This document shows, piece by piece, positions 38,401 through 51,500 of a stretch of 64,000 bases of DNA. Origin of the DNA: Macropodus opercularis (taxonomy: Eukaryota; Chordata; Actinopteri; Anabantiformes; Osphronemidae); NCBI GenBank assembly GCA_030770545.1, contig CM061091.1, positions 6,938,501-7,002,500 of the forward strand. The letters are read 5' to 3'. Made by a program: the position numbers and the translations under genes. Under the pieces are notes generated by a model. That model had not been told where the DNA came from and searched no databases. It saw only the letters and a list, made by a program, of their open reading frames with translations. Position 1 is the first letter of the stretch. Each line of letters opens with the position of its first letter.

Positions 38401-41400
38401 ATTGCAGCGTTGTGTTTATGTGCAGACTCCAGGTATTTCTGAACACCTACGGCATTCAGACCCAGACGCCGCAGCAAGTGGAGCCCATCCAGATCTGGCC
38501 TCAGAAGGAACTGGTCAAGGTAACAAAAGCCCACAATGATGAAGACGACATGAACAAATGATGAGCTTTACTACAGATCAAAAACACAGTTTGTAACACT
38601 TCAGCTCGTGTTTTTTGGTTCAAAAAGGTTCAAAAAAGACTCCATCCTTAAAACATTGTCCTAACTGCAGCTCCATACACACCAGCACGGGGAGAAATCC
38701 AGAGCTTGACAGACCCGCTGTGCCTAGTTACAGTTGCTAAGCTATGATTACACAGTCACTGTTGGTGAAAGGGATCTCGCCAACGGTCAATTGAAACCTC
38801 ACTGATTGCAGAAATTTTGCAGTGTATGATTAGCTGCGATGCCTTGCTGCTTGGTTTAATGGTGTATCTATAACTCTAAAAAGGAAATCCCCGGTCGCTG
38901 CTGCTTACTGCCAAAGGGGAGGAAATTTGAGGGAAGGGAAGTGTGACACATTATTGACGCTGCCCCATACAACCACAACGACACAAATCAATCCTACAGG
39001 TGCAGCTAGCTATCAATATCCAAGCCAACCCGGGCTTCCTGCTTGATTGTCCCATCAATTAGCCAGGCTGTAACAGCGTTGGTGTTGATTGATCAGCGTA
39101 AGATGTCCGCGCTGTTCCTGTGTCACTCCCTGCTCAAATTGGACATGCAAAGAGCTGCAAGCTGTTTCTATATTTATTGAAATAATTTCCCCAAATTTTC
39201 TTCTTTAGCGTGTCTGTTATGTAAACTAGTCTGTCATGGCTGTTTGTCTTCAAATACAGTCTAACATGGAAGTTTTGTGGCAGCCGACCTGCAGCAGAAA
39301 AATAAGATTCACAATCCAAAGCTTATGATCCATCACAAGTCCTGCTGTCGTTTTCATTTATGCCAAACTTTTCCACAAAGGGGTTAGGATTCAATATGTT
39401 CCATCAAATCTAAATCCACCACTCGCCTCGTCAGATCTAAATAGTTTCAAATCCCTCTTGACTGGCTTTAACTTAAAGGTAACGTTCTATATAATCCAAA
39501 ATTTAAGAGTCACAGCTTTTTATTATATATATATTTCTATAAATTGGCACATTTTATAAGAGATTTGTAAGACTTTTAGCTGGCATCCAAATTGGATCCA
39601 CCTACAGCAGGCTAGTCAACACAAAGTAAAGATGTTGGGTCAAATAAACTATTGAGCCAATTGCTGACCTTCTAGACTAATTATATGACTTCTGGAATGA
39701 TGAATGAATAACAATCCTAGAACTGTTCTGTGTGGAAAGTGAAAAGAACAGGCCGTAGTAAGTTTAGTGAGTTACAGCTCTGTCAATAGCTGCGCTTTCC
39801 ATCCTATCCAGTCTTTCATCTGCAGGCGATTACGCCATTTCTGCTGTCACAGCTGTGACACCGACCACTCTGTCGCCTCTGACTTGCGTCCCATAATATC
39901 CCTCAGTCAAACACTAGTGTCTTCTCTTGATACCGTCCCTCATCTGCATGTGTATCGTTTGAAGTCTCCCTTCTCCTCTTCGTCTGTCTCTCCCCTGTCA
40001 GACCTGTCACTCAAACCCTCGTGTCCTCCCCAGCCTCTGTTATTCATCTGTCACAGTTGTTACGTGGTGTCTGCTCGCCACACCACATTCTATAAACAAA
40101 CAATAGTTCGTATCATGTCATCTCGCCAGACTCTGTCCTCTCCTCTAGGCCTTTCTACCTTCTGTCCACCGCCTGTTATATCCGTCACGTCCACTGCTCT
40201 AACCCTATTCTCCCCTTTGGGTCCATATCCAGCCCCGCCTCCATTATGTCCGTTACACCAAACAACCCCACACCCCTGCGGGCCTATCATCTGCCTTTGA
40301 ACTGTCATACCTGCTACTTTTTCCTTTTCTTCCACTCTGCCTCTTTTCTGCCGTGGTGGTGCTCAGCCTCTCAAATGGATATGCAATTGTGAGTCAGGGC
40401 GGGCGCTGTGCTGAATATTAAATCCACAGCCCAGACAGACGTTTCTTCCTTGACAGAATCTGTTTATCTCGGCGTCACCGCCATCTCCGGCGCTGCGGGC
40501 TGCATTTGCTCACCTCACCTCGTCCCTCGCAGCCGTTTGATTGTGTTGACAACAGCTGCCTGATGATGGGAGAGTGGCAATTACATTTTGCAATGTGCTA
40601 TTCCCACTCACGCACCCCAAAGCTTATCCCCTCGCAAATCACAGCTTTGCACAGAAATAGCCTCCCTTTTAGCATTTTTTTTCTCCGCTTCCATATCTGC
40701 TAGTTAATGTGGATGACAGCGTGTTTGTTTACTTAGACACTGGACAACGACTGGCGATCACACTATGAACTGCTGTACTTTTTACCTGGATGTCGTTCTT
40801 TGTTAGTGGGCATTATAACATTTTACCCATTAATCTGCGCAGCATTTACATCAACCAACACAGATATTGTGCAGCAAGTAGGGCAGAAGGCTTGACACAA
40901 GAACAAACACTAATTAAGTCAGTTTCTCCCCTGTAAGAGAGATATTGATCGCCGTAATCATTCCAAATCTGCAGTCTTTGATTCTTTTAATTACAAAGTT
41001 ATAGTCTCATGTTCGGCAGAAGCTAATATGAGCGTTTAGAAGATGGAGTCGGTCCAAGTAAGTGAGTTTCTACAGAAATTACAGTGTTAGTACGAACTGG
41101 AAACTAGAAAAAAATGAGGTCAGGCGTAATTTTCTACCTGAAAGGATTTCAATTGAAGTTACTCACTAGATTTGACCAAGTGCATGCACAGAAGAAGGGG
41201 TGAGAGTTTGACCTGTACCTTACAACACTTTTACGTGGCAACACAGTGGTTTAAACAACTGAGAGACCCAGAAAGTTGAATCCTGAATTCAAAAAGGCGC
41301 ATAGAGTATCGTTTTGAGCTGTTTAGTAAGATGCTGAACCCCTGCTGGCAAGCTTAATGTAAGTCTCTCTGGATAACAGCATCTGCTGCAAGAAAAAAAA

Positions 41401-44400
41401 AGTCTGATACGTGCACATTGTGCATTTACACTATTTGGGGCACTAACCCAGAAATAATTTAAAAAAACATGCAGAGACCTACTCCTGCCTCATCCAATGT
41501 CAAACTGAGGATTATTGCCATTGTGCATTAAAAGTTTGGCACAGTTGGTTAGCAAAGAGCTATTAATACTAAAGCATTGTATCCACTGCAGAATATAGCT
41601 TTTAAATGCAGCTTCCTGTTATCGCTCCCACCTGTCAGGCTTGGTGTTTGTGCTGCGGTCAGTGGGATTGCCAGGGAATGAAAGGATGCTTTGATAGGCG
41701 GCCTGAATGTTGTTGTTCTTCATTGGTATTCTGCACACAGGAAGTGTTGGGTGCAGAGGTTCCGCCAGCTTCCTTCAGCTTTTCTTCTCGGGGTCTCATC
41801 CTCGTCTGTCAGGGCAGCGATTTACTATGCCAGTTAATCTGCAATTAGCATTTCTTTTTTATTTTTTTGGGGGTATAAAGACTGTTTCCTCGTTTAGTAT
41901 TTTTTTAATTGGCCCTGCTCACAACTTCCAACCCCACTTAGTAGATTTACAAATCAGTTGAGGAAGTACACAGGAGTAGCGCAGCACCACCTTTTGGCTG
42001 ACAGCCTGTATTGCAGCGTGAAGAGGCTGCAGCACTGAGGCCGTGATAGGTAGATGTCCTGCAGTGCATCGTGACTGTGTGTTTAATAAAAGGATCCATT
42101 GGGACATGGCTAAATCTAGATTTTATGGGCTGACACAAAGGGAAAGAGCATTCTGTTTTCGCGCTCACCCAACAGACAACAGGAATTAAAAAAAAAAAAA
42201 CGCTCCTTAGCTTTCGTGTGTCCATTAATGATAACTTGTTCAGAGTCTGTCACACGGCTGGGCTTTGAGCAAGCAGAGGCAAGAAATCAATATCATCTTG
42301 CTCGTTATACCTTTGAATCCATGTGTGTTGACAATGAGAGATGCAGCAATGAGAAACTTCTCTTGAAGTGTTACAGACGTGCTCTGAATAAAAGGCTGAA
42401 GAGTTCCTGTATTCTCATCCTTGGCTCAGAGAGAGCTCAGGGAGAAGACCCTGACCTTTTGTTCTGTTTGTTTAGATGAACTGAGTAACCCTTTGTTTAA
42501 ATGTCCCTGTAATTACTTCTTCTGAGTATTACTAATGCCACCATTAGTTTCAGATTTATGATTTATGCAACTCCATAAAAAATTTGACTTGAATGTGTCC
42601 AAAAGCGTCAATGTTGAAGTCTTTCCCTGAACATTCTGCTTTGCTGACGTTATTTTTGACCTCTAACTAAACTTTCTTCTACTATCAGACTGGAGCTTCT
42701 GACCTGGTAATACTGATCTGTAATTTTGGCAAGGGTTGCATAACGGCGTGTAGACATTTCATGTATTGACCAGACAGAAAGAGTGCAACCAGAAATCAAC
42801 TGGTTCAAAAATCTATTAAATTACGGACTTCAATCTGGAAACAAGAATGAATATTGTAAAAGAAAATAACCCATAAAAGAAAATAACTGAAATTATAGCT
42901 CTTTTAAATTGTTAAACATTGATTTGCTTTTCTGGGTTTTTTTTGGTAGTTTGGGCGAAGTAGGTAAGGGACAGTGAAGGCAGCCGAACCTGAGACATAT
43001 AAAATATTAGTTCCTGCCATGAGTCATTGCTCAAAAATGCCAGATCCTTTATTTCCCATAATCCAGTTATGTAGTTCACAATAATTGGCAAAAGTAGCAA
43101 AAGGGGAGAAAAACTTAGATTTACAAACAAAATTAACTAGTGTTCAGGTTGAAATGACAGATATTGAAGATCTGCTGTAATGTGAGTTGTGACTATGAAA
43201 GCTCGACAACATGGCTAAGCATGGAGTCTGTAACCACCAGGTAAATTAGGATTCACTTCACAAGTATTACACGGCATGCTGTTGTTTGTTTATTGTAATG
43301 AGAACTCAGCCAGGTTCCATCGACTCTTCACGAGGGCCTCGGCACCTTGGTACAACAGTGTTATCAGCTCCAGTGCCCATGGGTGTGCGTGGGTCCACTA
43401 AGCACGTCGCTGACAGCAGCACGGGGACCTTTCATTATCACCGTGTCTCATAACTTTACACAGAGGTAATATCACTAGGTGGTGCTGCCATATGGAGGTA
43501 ATTTCAGCTTATGATTTGCAACAACAGCAGCGTCTCAGTGGGACCGACAGATGATGGACTCGCTTTCATTACTACATGGATTACAGCTCTGGTGCGTGAT
43601 GTTTAGAATCTAATATGATATTCCTGGTCTCATAGCAAAAATGAGACGATCACAGGGCAATGTGCAGATAACAATTTGATATTTTTGACGTCAGAAAGGG
43701 TAGTAAGGTCAGGAGCAGCGTGAATGTTGTGTTTACGAGGTGACGAGGCGTTTGATTGTGTGTCTTTCCGCAGGCGTACCGCTTCCTCGCCATCAATAAG
43801 AAACTGGGGTTGAGTGGGCGTCCGGATAGGCCAGTGGGCTGCATCGGAACCTGCAAGGTACATAAATCTGCACACACAGAAACACGCTTGTGCATACAGG
43901 TCGGGAAACACACACGCTGGATGTACAGGTCACGGGTGACCACAAGCACACCACCCACATCCCGTATTGATCTGCATACATTTCCCAAAGCTCCAGGCAG
44001 CTGAGTTCAGCACAGAACCTCAGCATAGAAACAAAATATATTCAGTTTCACAAGTTTTTTTCCTCTTCAAACGCGCAGTACGCGCCAGTGAATGCTGAAT
44101 ATATTTAGCTTATTTTCAGGGCTTATTGCATTTTAATAGGTTAAGCTACAGTACAGGACTCCCAGGCTGTGTGTGTGCAACGCGCACGCGTATTATGGGC
44201 ATGTGGATGTCTTTCAATATTCAGTGTAGGGTTAGGGTTGGAGTTACACAATTAGTCATGCTGGTAATGTGTGTCTTCATTAAATTGAACAAAAGGACAG
44301 TTTGACATTGTAACAACACTGTGTCTGGTCCTCTCAACTTCAAACGTTTGAGGGTCAAGACTTGGTTTGAGGTTAGTTCAGTTTGGTCGTGATGGCTGAG

Positions 44401-45427
44401 GTCGGGGGCTCGCTAGGAGATGCATTACGCCAGTGAGTCTCTTCATAACCGTAGCAAAACACACCTGCATGCGTATGTTTGCACATTCTAATGGCCCTCG
44501 CTGATGTTGTTCTGCCGTTTGCCCCAGATGAAGGTCATAGCACAACCAAAAAGAGTCGAGCTGTAGCAGCTTTGTCAAACAAAGGCATTGCCAAACAAAT
44601 GAATCATGGCGCACAATGCATTGTTAGGACAATATTATAATGGAACATTTATGGAAAAGTCGGCAGACTGCCAGGGGACATTATCATCATCATTGTGTCT
44701 GCTAGTCTGTGTCTGTGCACCTGTGACTCTCTTGAGTGCGCGAAAGGCAGATTTGTGCCTGTTTTGTGTGTGTACTGTTTGTAAGTGCGTTATCGGGAGT
44801 GGTTGTGTAGCTCCTGTGTGGTTCCTCTGTCTTAGGATTGATGGCTTGTTTAGGACGTTGCCCACAACAATGTATACTTGTGAGACATTTGTCTTCTAAT
44901 GTTACTGTGTGCGTGTGTGTGTGTGTGTGGGTGGGTGTGGGTGGGTGTGTGTGTGTTTGCAACGTGTGTCTCCCTCCAGATTTATCGTATCCTGGGCAAG
45001 ACGGTGGTTTGCTACCCAATAGTGTTTGATCTAAGTGACTTTTACTTGTCTCAGGATGTGATGCTGCTGATTGATGACATCAAGGTAAGTTAGGGTCCCA
45101 TGTCCAGAAATATACTCAGCGTGTGTGCTGTAAATCCTCAGTGTGATGTTTATATTAAATGCATTTCTTACTGTCATACAGTATATTTCTTATTTGTTAT
45201 TACCCTAACATAGTTTGACTTTTTCACTCATGCTAATGTAGGTAGATCAGTGTGTTTATAATTGTGGTTTCTAATCCAGAGTGTCCACTCTGGTCTTTCA
45301 TTTTGGCATTGGAATAAATCTAATAAAAGACATAAACTTCAGATTCTTGTTTTTTGCGTTAGAGGAGCTTAATTTAGTGACATTGATTCCCCTTCTGCTC
45401 ACAAACACTGACAACTGAAATCTGAAA

Positions 45428-45515
<88 letters not shown>

Positions 45516-48500
45516 AATGCCCTACAGTTCATCAAGCAGTGCTGGAAGATGCAGGGACGTCCTCTCTTCCTGGTTCTCATCCGCGAAGACAACATCAAGT
45601 AATACTCCACTCCATTTTAGCTCTTTTATCTTTTTGCTCTCTTCTAATAGCTTTCTAACAGCATTCGTCATTCTCCTATCTCTTCGTACATCACACCCTA
45701 TCTCTGTTTTTCTGTCTGGTACTTGCTCAAGCTCATGACAGAATGTCTCAACAATCACAACACAATGTCATTTAGTTCATTTTTTTTCATCCGGAAATAT
45801 ATTTCTCTCTCCCCCTCTTTTCTCTTGTGTGGCATCCATTGTTTGTAGCAGAAATGTACTGTATTTGCTTGCTGAATGGTGGATAATGCTTCTCATTTGT
45901 TTCACCACAGCCTGGCTGGCGGGCTGATTGCAGTATTGACTAGTTATTCAAGGAGATGTATGTTAAACATTCCCACTGCAGCGGCTGGGAGGAGTAGCTG
46001 TGACAAGCATTTCTTTGCTATTGATCTGAATGATGACCAGTGTAGTGTGCTGATTTATTTAGATATTGAAGATGTGCTTATATTGTAGCATCCTGGTGTC
46101 TTATTTGATATAAGGATGTATGGCTAAAAAAAAAAAAATGAATAGAAAAATCAACGCACAACACTGTTTCACCAGGGGAAGTCGCTTCAACCCAGTCCTG
46201 GACATGCTGGCATCCTTCAAGAAAGGCAACATCGGAGGGGTCAAGGTTCACGTCGACAGGCTACAGGTTTGTGGAAGTGCGCTCATGTTTTTGCAAATCA
46301 TATGTGAAACAAACCTAACTTGCATTACACTGACCACACTCTCTTCTGTCATTATTAGTGAATTATTAAAATGATAAAATAAAGCAGTGTAGTAACATTT
46401 TAAGAGAAAGAGAAAAATACTGTGTGAGGCCCTTTGATACTTTGAATCCAAAAACAGGGAGCACCAACAGCATAAATTGGATTTTAAATGCTACAAATAA
46501 TATAATCAAATCACATTTTAAATAGTGTTTTAGCCTTGATACATTATTTATTGACATCTCTGATATTCTTTTGTTTTTTTATTATTTGCAGGTTGTACAA
46601 GGTTTTCATTAAAATGTTTGTCAGGGGAAAAGATGCAAGCTGATATTACAGCTTTCTCTGAAATAGACATTGACTTTGTAATATTGCAGTAAGGAAGAAT
46701 AAATAAAACAAATGTTTAAACAAATCGTGGTTCAACGCTTAATCTGCTTCTTTGGGAGCAAACATGTTCCCAGTGGCTAATCGGTAGTCCCTGTTTATTC
46801 CAATAGCAATAACAGTGTTCATCTGTTTTCACCTTTGCTCTGTCACATTCAATTTGGAAGCCAAATGGTTTTGGTTTGCCTGGGGAAAGTGAAGCTGTTT
46901 GAGCCTAGACCAGACTATTGGGGAGAGAATTTTTGCTGCTTATAATAATAATAATAATAACAATAATAATAATAATAAAAGATTTTAGGAATGATTTCAG
47001 GGGACACAGAATAAATAATGAATATTTATTTAATCACCCGTTTGATTCCTTTTCTACATGCAGTATTATGTATTTTATTTTGTTGGCATTTACACAAGCT
47101 GTAGATAATTCTCACTTCTCATGGCAAATGATCAATGTGCTTTCTTGGCCACGTGTTTGCACATAAGATGACTCTTCACAAGTGGCTCTTCACAAACAAA
47201 ACTTTTAAACATATTTTAGTTTAACTGTGACCATATTTAAATGATCCAGGAAAATAAGGGCATGTTGCATTATTTTCACATTGATTTTCAGCCTAACCTG
47301 GTGCCTTGTCAAACTCATGACAGGCTTTCTAACTTGAACTTCTCTTCCAGACTTTGTGTTGCTCAGCAGAGACTCTCTCATATGATCCCTGTGGTTTTTT
47401 TTCTTTCACTTTAAAGTTCTCCTTTCCCTTTACCTGTTTGCTATTCTTTTCACAGCAAACTCCTACAGCTTTGAAACAAATCCACTCTTCATCATCTCAT
47501 TGTTATGGGGAGCAGGATTACACCTCACATTTTTGTTTTTGAACATCCCTAGGAATGGCTAATATCACATTTAGACCACATGAGCAAGAACTGCACTGCT
47601 TCGCTGCGTCCTACACAGCGATGCTTTTGAAAACTGGTATCGTCACATTACCTTTACTGTTGCTGAACACATTTGTACAATCTTAGCAGTGGATTTAGTT
47701 CACACAGTGCTGCCTCTTGTGCTTTTTGTCACAAACAGCATTATTCAAACCGTTGTTTTGTCTACTCATTCACCTGACAAACCTGTATTTCTACGATCCT
47801 GTGTGTATTTGCTGTAAAATGTCCTTTTCTTCACGTATGGATATGCATGTTTCCATGGACTGTTTCGTACTGTACATTGCAACCTACGATACTCTGATGG
47901 AATAATAAATGTGTTATTTATCTCATCAACTTTTTAGACCCTGATATCTGGAGCAGTGGTTGAGCAGCTGGACTTCCTGCGTGTCAACGAGGCAGAGTAA
48001 GAGCTTCCCCTAGGCTTTATTTTAATTTCATATGATAAGGTCAGTGCTGCTGCCCCCAGCATAATGTTTAATCTGATTTGACTTGTGTTCATGCTCAATA
48101 AACTAATTTAGAGTCAAATGAAAAAAGACGTGATTTTATTCTTTCTTTTTATTGTGAAATGGCACAATAATAGATGGTACAGGTGACATATGTGTCCGTG
48201 TGTGTGTAGGATTCCAGAGTTTAAGAGCTTTGAGGAGCTGGAGCTGCCAAAACACTCCAAGGTGAAGAGACAGACAAGCACGCCCAACGTCTCAGACCTG
48301 GAGCAGCAGCCAGAGATCAGTGTGGAGGAGTGGCTGCACAAGTCCACCCAAGAGATCATCCAGAAGTTCCATGTGAGTTGGCCTTAGGGGATGAGTTGCA
48401 CAGCAGGTATTGGGAGTTTTCCTTTCTATTAGAGGTAATCAAAATCCTCATTTTAAAACCTGTAGCCATTAGGTTTCTGAGCTAATCCTCTTATACAGCC

Positions 48501-51500
48501 TCCGCACTATTACAGCTTTCACCTGCCATTAACTGTTTAAATTAAAAACATCTCACTGAAACTAATTTTGGCGAATACATGAAGCTGCCAGGACAAACAA
48601 TGACTTGTGTCATTCACAGCAGAACCCGTCTTCTGTCCCCATCATGCAAAACCGCTCAGCAATATTATTCTAATCAAATGCTAATACATGTATTGTATCC
48701 AGACAGGTAGGCAGTGAAAGTTGGCGAGGACAGCGGAAGAGAACTAATCAGCCACACATGCTGCAGTTAAAATAAATGTTTGAATATATATTCAACATTT
48801 CTTAATAATTTTAAGGTCAAAGTCAAATATGCATATTAGTCTAAATGTTTCATACTGTATATAGTCAACACAATCCCTGCTAAACAGCTCACAAATCCAC
48901 TTCCATCTATTCGATGTGGCTTCTCCTTAGAGAATTGTGGAAAGATTTTGTGTCAAAGATGAGGAAACGCATTTCATTTTAACATCCTATAAATATATTC
49001 AAGCATTTTTACACTTTTCATTTCATTTATACACAAGCATTTTCATCTACTTTTGGAGGTAGTAAAACTAACATTTATTAGTATTATTAGTTAGTTACAG
49101 TTATTATTACTGATGCTGCAGAGGACTCAAGGCTCATTTACTTAGAGTAAAAGTCTAAAAACCTTTGTTGTGGTTGTAGCTTTGAATTTTTGCTTGGATA
49201 TTGGACTGTGCTGTGGATCTCACCCTTTAACACTCATCTCTTCTGCACAGGACTCCAACTGCTTGGCCAGTCAGGCCCAGCTTGCAGGCATCCTTCTCAG
49301 GAGAGAAGGACCAGACTTCCTGGCTAAAGATGGTGAGTGAATGAACGAGCAAGCAATTGTTGACAGTTTGTAAATAAATGCTTAGAAGTTCCGAACTAGA
49401 GATTAACGTTAATATATTTGTGATTTCAGAGAACCTGATGGATGACCTGGAGAGACTCTACAGAAGAGCTGGCAGCAGAAAGCTTTGGTCTGATATTCTC
49501 TCATGCACTAATGACCCACTGACAGTTGCATTACTTACTTAAACAGTTTACATAGGAACATCTAGTTACCACATCTGTTGTTTTGTATGTATTTATTTGT
49601 TTGTGATTTGTTTACTTGAGCTGCTGTAACATGGCTTGTTTCCATACCTACTGCGCCCACCTTACTTGTCCTCGTACGACATGTGGACCCTTTTAAATGA
49701 CTCTGGTCTAATGTGGCTGAACTGTAGGCTGGCAGTGCGCCATGCTGCTGCCATTACCAAGAAGTTCGCCAGCTCTATAGCTCCTCACATCACCTCTATT
49801 CTGGTGCATGGGAAACAGGTAATTTACAGGCCGAGGTGCACGAGCTACGGACTCGGCATGTTTACTTCCCCCGTTAGCCGGCTAGCTGGCTAGCTAGCTA
49901 ACTAGCTTCAGAGCTGTGTGGGCTTCAGCCAAGTCAACATTAAATGTCCTCGCAATTCGATTTGTCAACCCCCAAAAAAGGTCGAAAAGATCAGTACATA
50001 ATGTCAGTAAATTTGGATATGGTATGTACGGAAGACGATTAGGGCCACTATAATAACATATTGACATATATAATATAATATTAACATATTATATGAGCGA
50101 TGGCTCTAATCCACCTTTTGCCATAACGGGAGGCTAGCACCTTAGCATCTCGCTAACACCTTGAACTCACCAACTGAAACTACTTCTACGACTTAACATA
50201 AGCGCTAGCGTTAAAACATGGCTGAGCCTCACAGTCACAAGCTAAGCCCAGCTAGTGAGCTGAGTTGAGTTGGCCACGTTTGCTTTCCTCCATTAATCAT
50301 CCCAGAGGCTGGACTGTGATTCCCGCTGTTTGGTCCCACGTTAGCATCACCCGCTGCTCTGGTGCCGGCTGTCGATCACGGTGCTGTGTAAATAACTGTA
50401 GGTCCAGGACTTCATCCACATTAGATGGAAAAGCTTAGTTGCTATGGGAGCAGACATCACTCTCAAATTTGTCATAACAAAAAAATAAACATAGAACAAT
50501 GATGATACAAAGTCAAGTATTGTCAGGATTATTGTCATAATAACAAGTTTAGTGAATCACTCCAGCTGGTCTTGTTACAGTTAGTTAATGTACAGTAGTC
50601 ACGTATTCTGAATGGATTTTCTTTAAACATCAACGTACAGAAAGTTAGTCCCTGATTTCAAAGGCCCAGCAACAAAACTGTGTTTGTACCTTTTATTTGT
50701 GGTGGAAGTTCTCGTTGGTTTGTGATCGTGTCAGTCAAATTCCAACTTCTTATGTGAGTGTTTGAACCCCCAGTGATGTATGATGAGTATTTTGTGTCTG
50801 TGGTTTGAAGTTTCGCCAGGTTGACGGACACAACAACTTCTGTTCTATGCTGTTTTATTGACTACTAGGGTTTTAACGTTGAGAAATTTTGTTATGCTTT
50901 AGACAAGGAAAAAAAAAAAAAGAAAGAAAAGCCCAGAGGTTAGTTTCCAACATGCTGGAAAATAGCATCACTCCTCAGTTTAATTTACTTTCTCATTTAC
51001 CTAACATGGGATAGGAAGTGAAGCCTGAAATAGGTTTCCCAACAAAGCATCAGCGAATTGACACCACGTCATGCCTTATAAACATTAAGGCTTTGTTGGC
51101 TTTTAATTCATTGTGCTCAAGACGTGCTTTACGCAGGTTTATTCACTGAATAACTCCACAATCAGACACACACACACACATGCATACTAAAAAAAATGTA
51201 TCAGCGTATAATAAGAGGAGGTTGTGTTTCTGCTGATTATATTCATGACCCCATTAATGAAATTATTTTATTCCCACTGCTTCTGTAACTCTGTGTGTGT
51301 GTGTCTGTAGCGACCCTGGCTGTGGGATACCGTTTAGGGATAACCACAGTTTGCTGTGGAGCTTTTTCCTCATAGGATTCCTGCAGACAAGAGGAGGCGG
51401 TTGAAGACTGCAGTGTCTCTCAGAAACAATTCAGAAATGAGTGAACATTAAAATATTTTGGCTTCCATTAACTAAATGAAAATCATTCATTAGGACTGGG

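Larger units (their letters stand above)
38520..43773 (+). other. phkb: intron e13-e14 (5.3 kb)
   Basis: Holds a possible degenerate dispersed repeat (about 38620-39060), a pyrimidine-rich tract (about 39880-40300) and a tRNA-derived SINE copy (about 41233-41401). No exon or RNA gene recognised. Confidence 0.75.

Noticed and set aside
39767..40300. 177-codon open frame on the + strand
   Set aside because: C/T-biased Ser/Pro/Leu product without domains, lying in an intron with a compositional explanation.
44227..44241. gggttagggttgg, telomere-like
   Set aside because: Only about two units; chance-level.
45374..45610. Open frames of His-Thr or Cys-Val repeats over the TG microsatellite
   Set aside because: Translation of a dinucleotide repeat; the true coding part is exon e16 in another frame.
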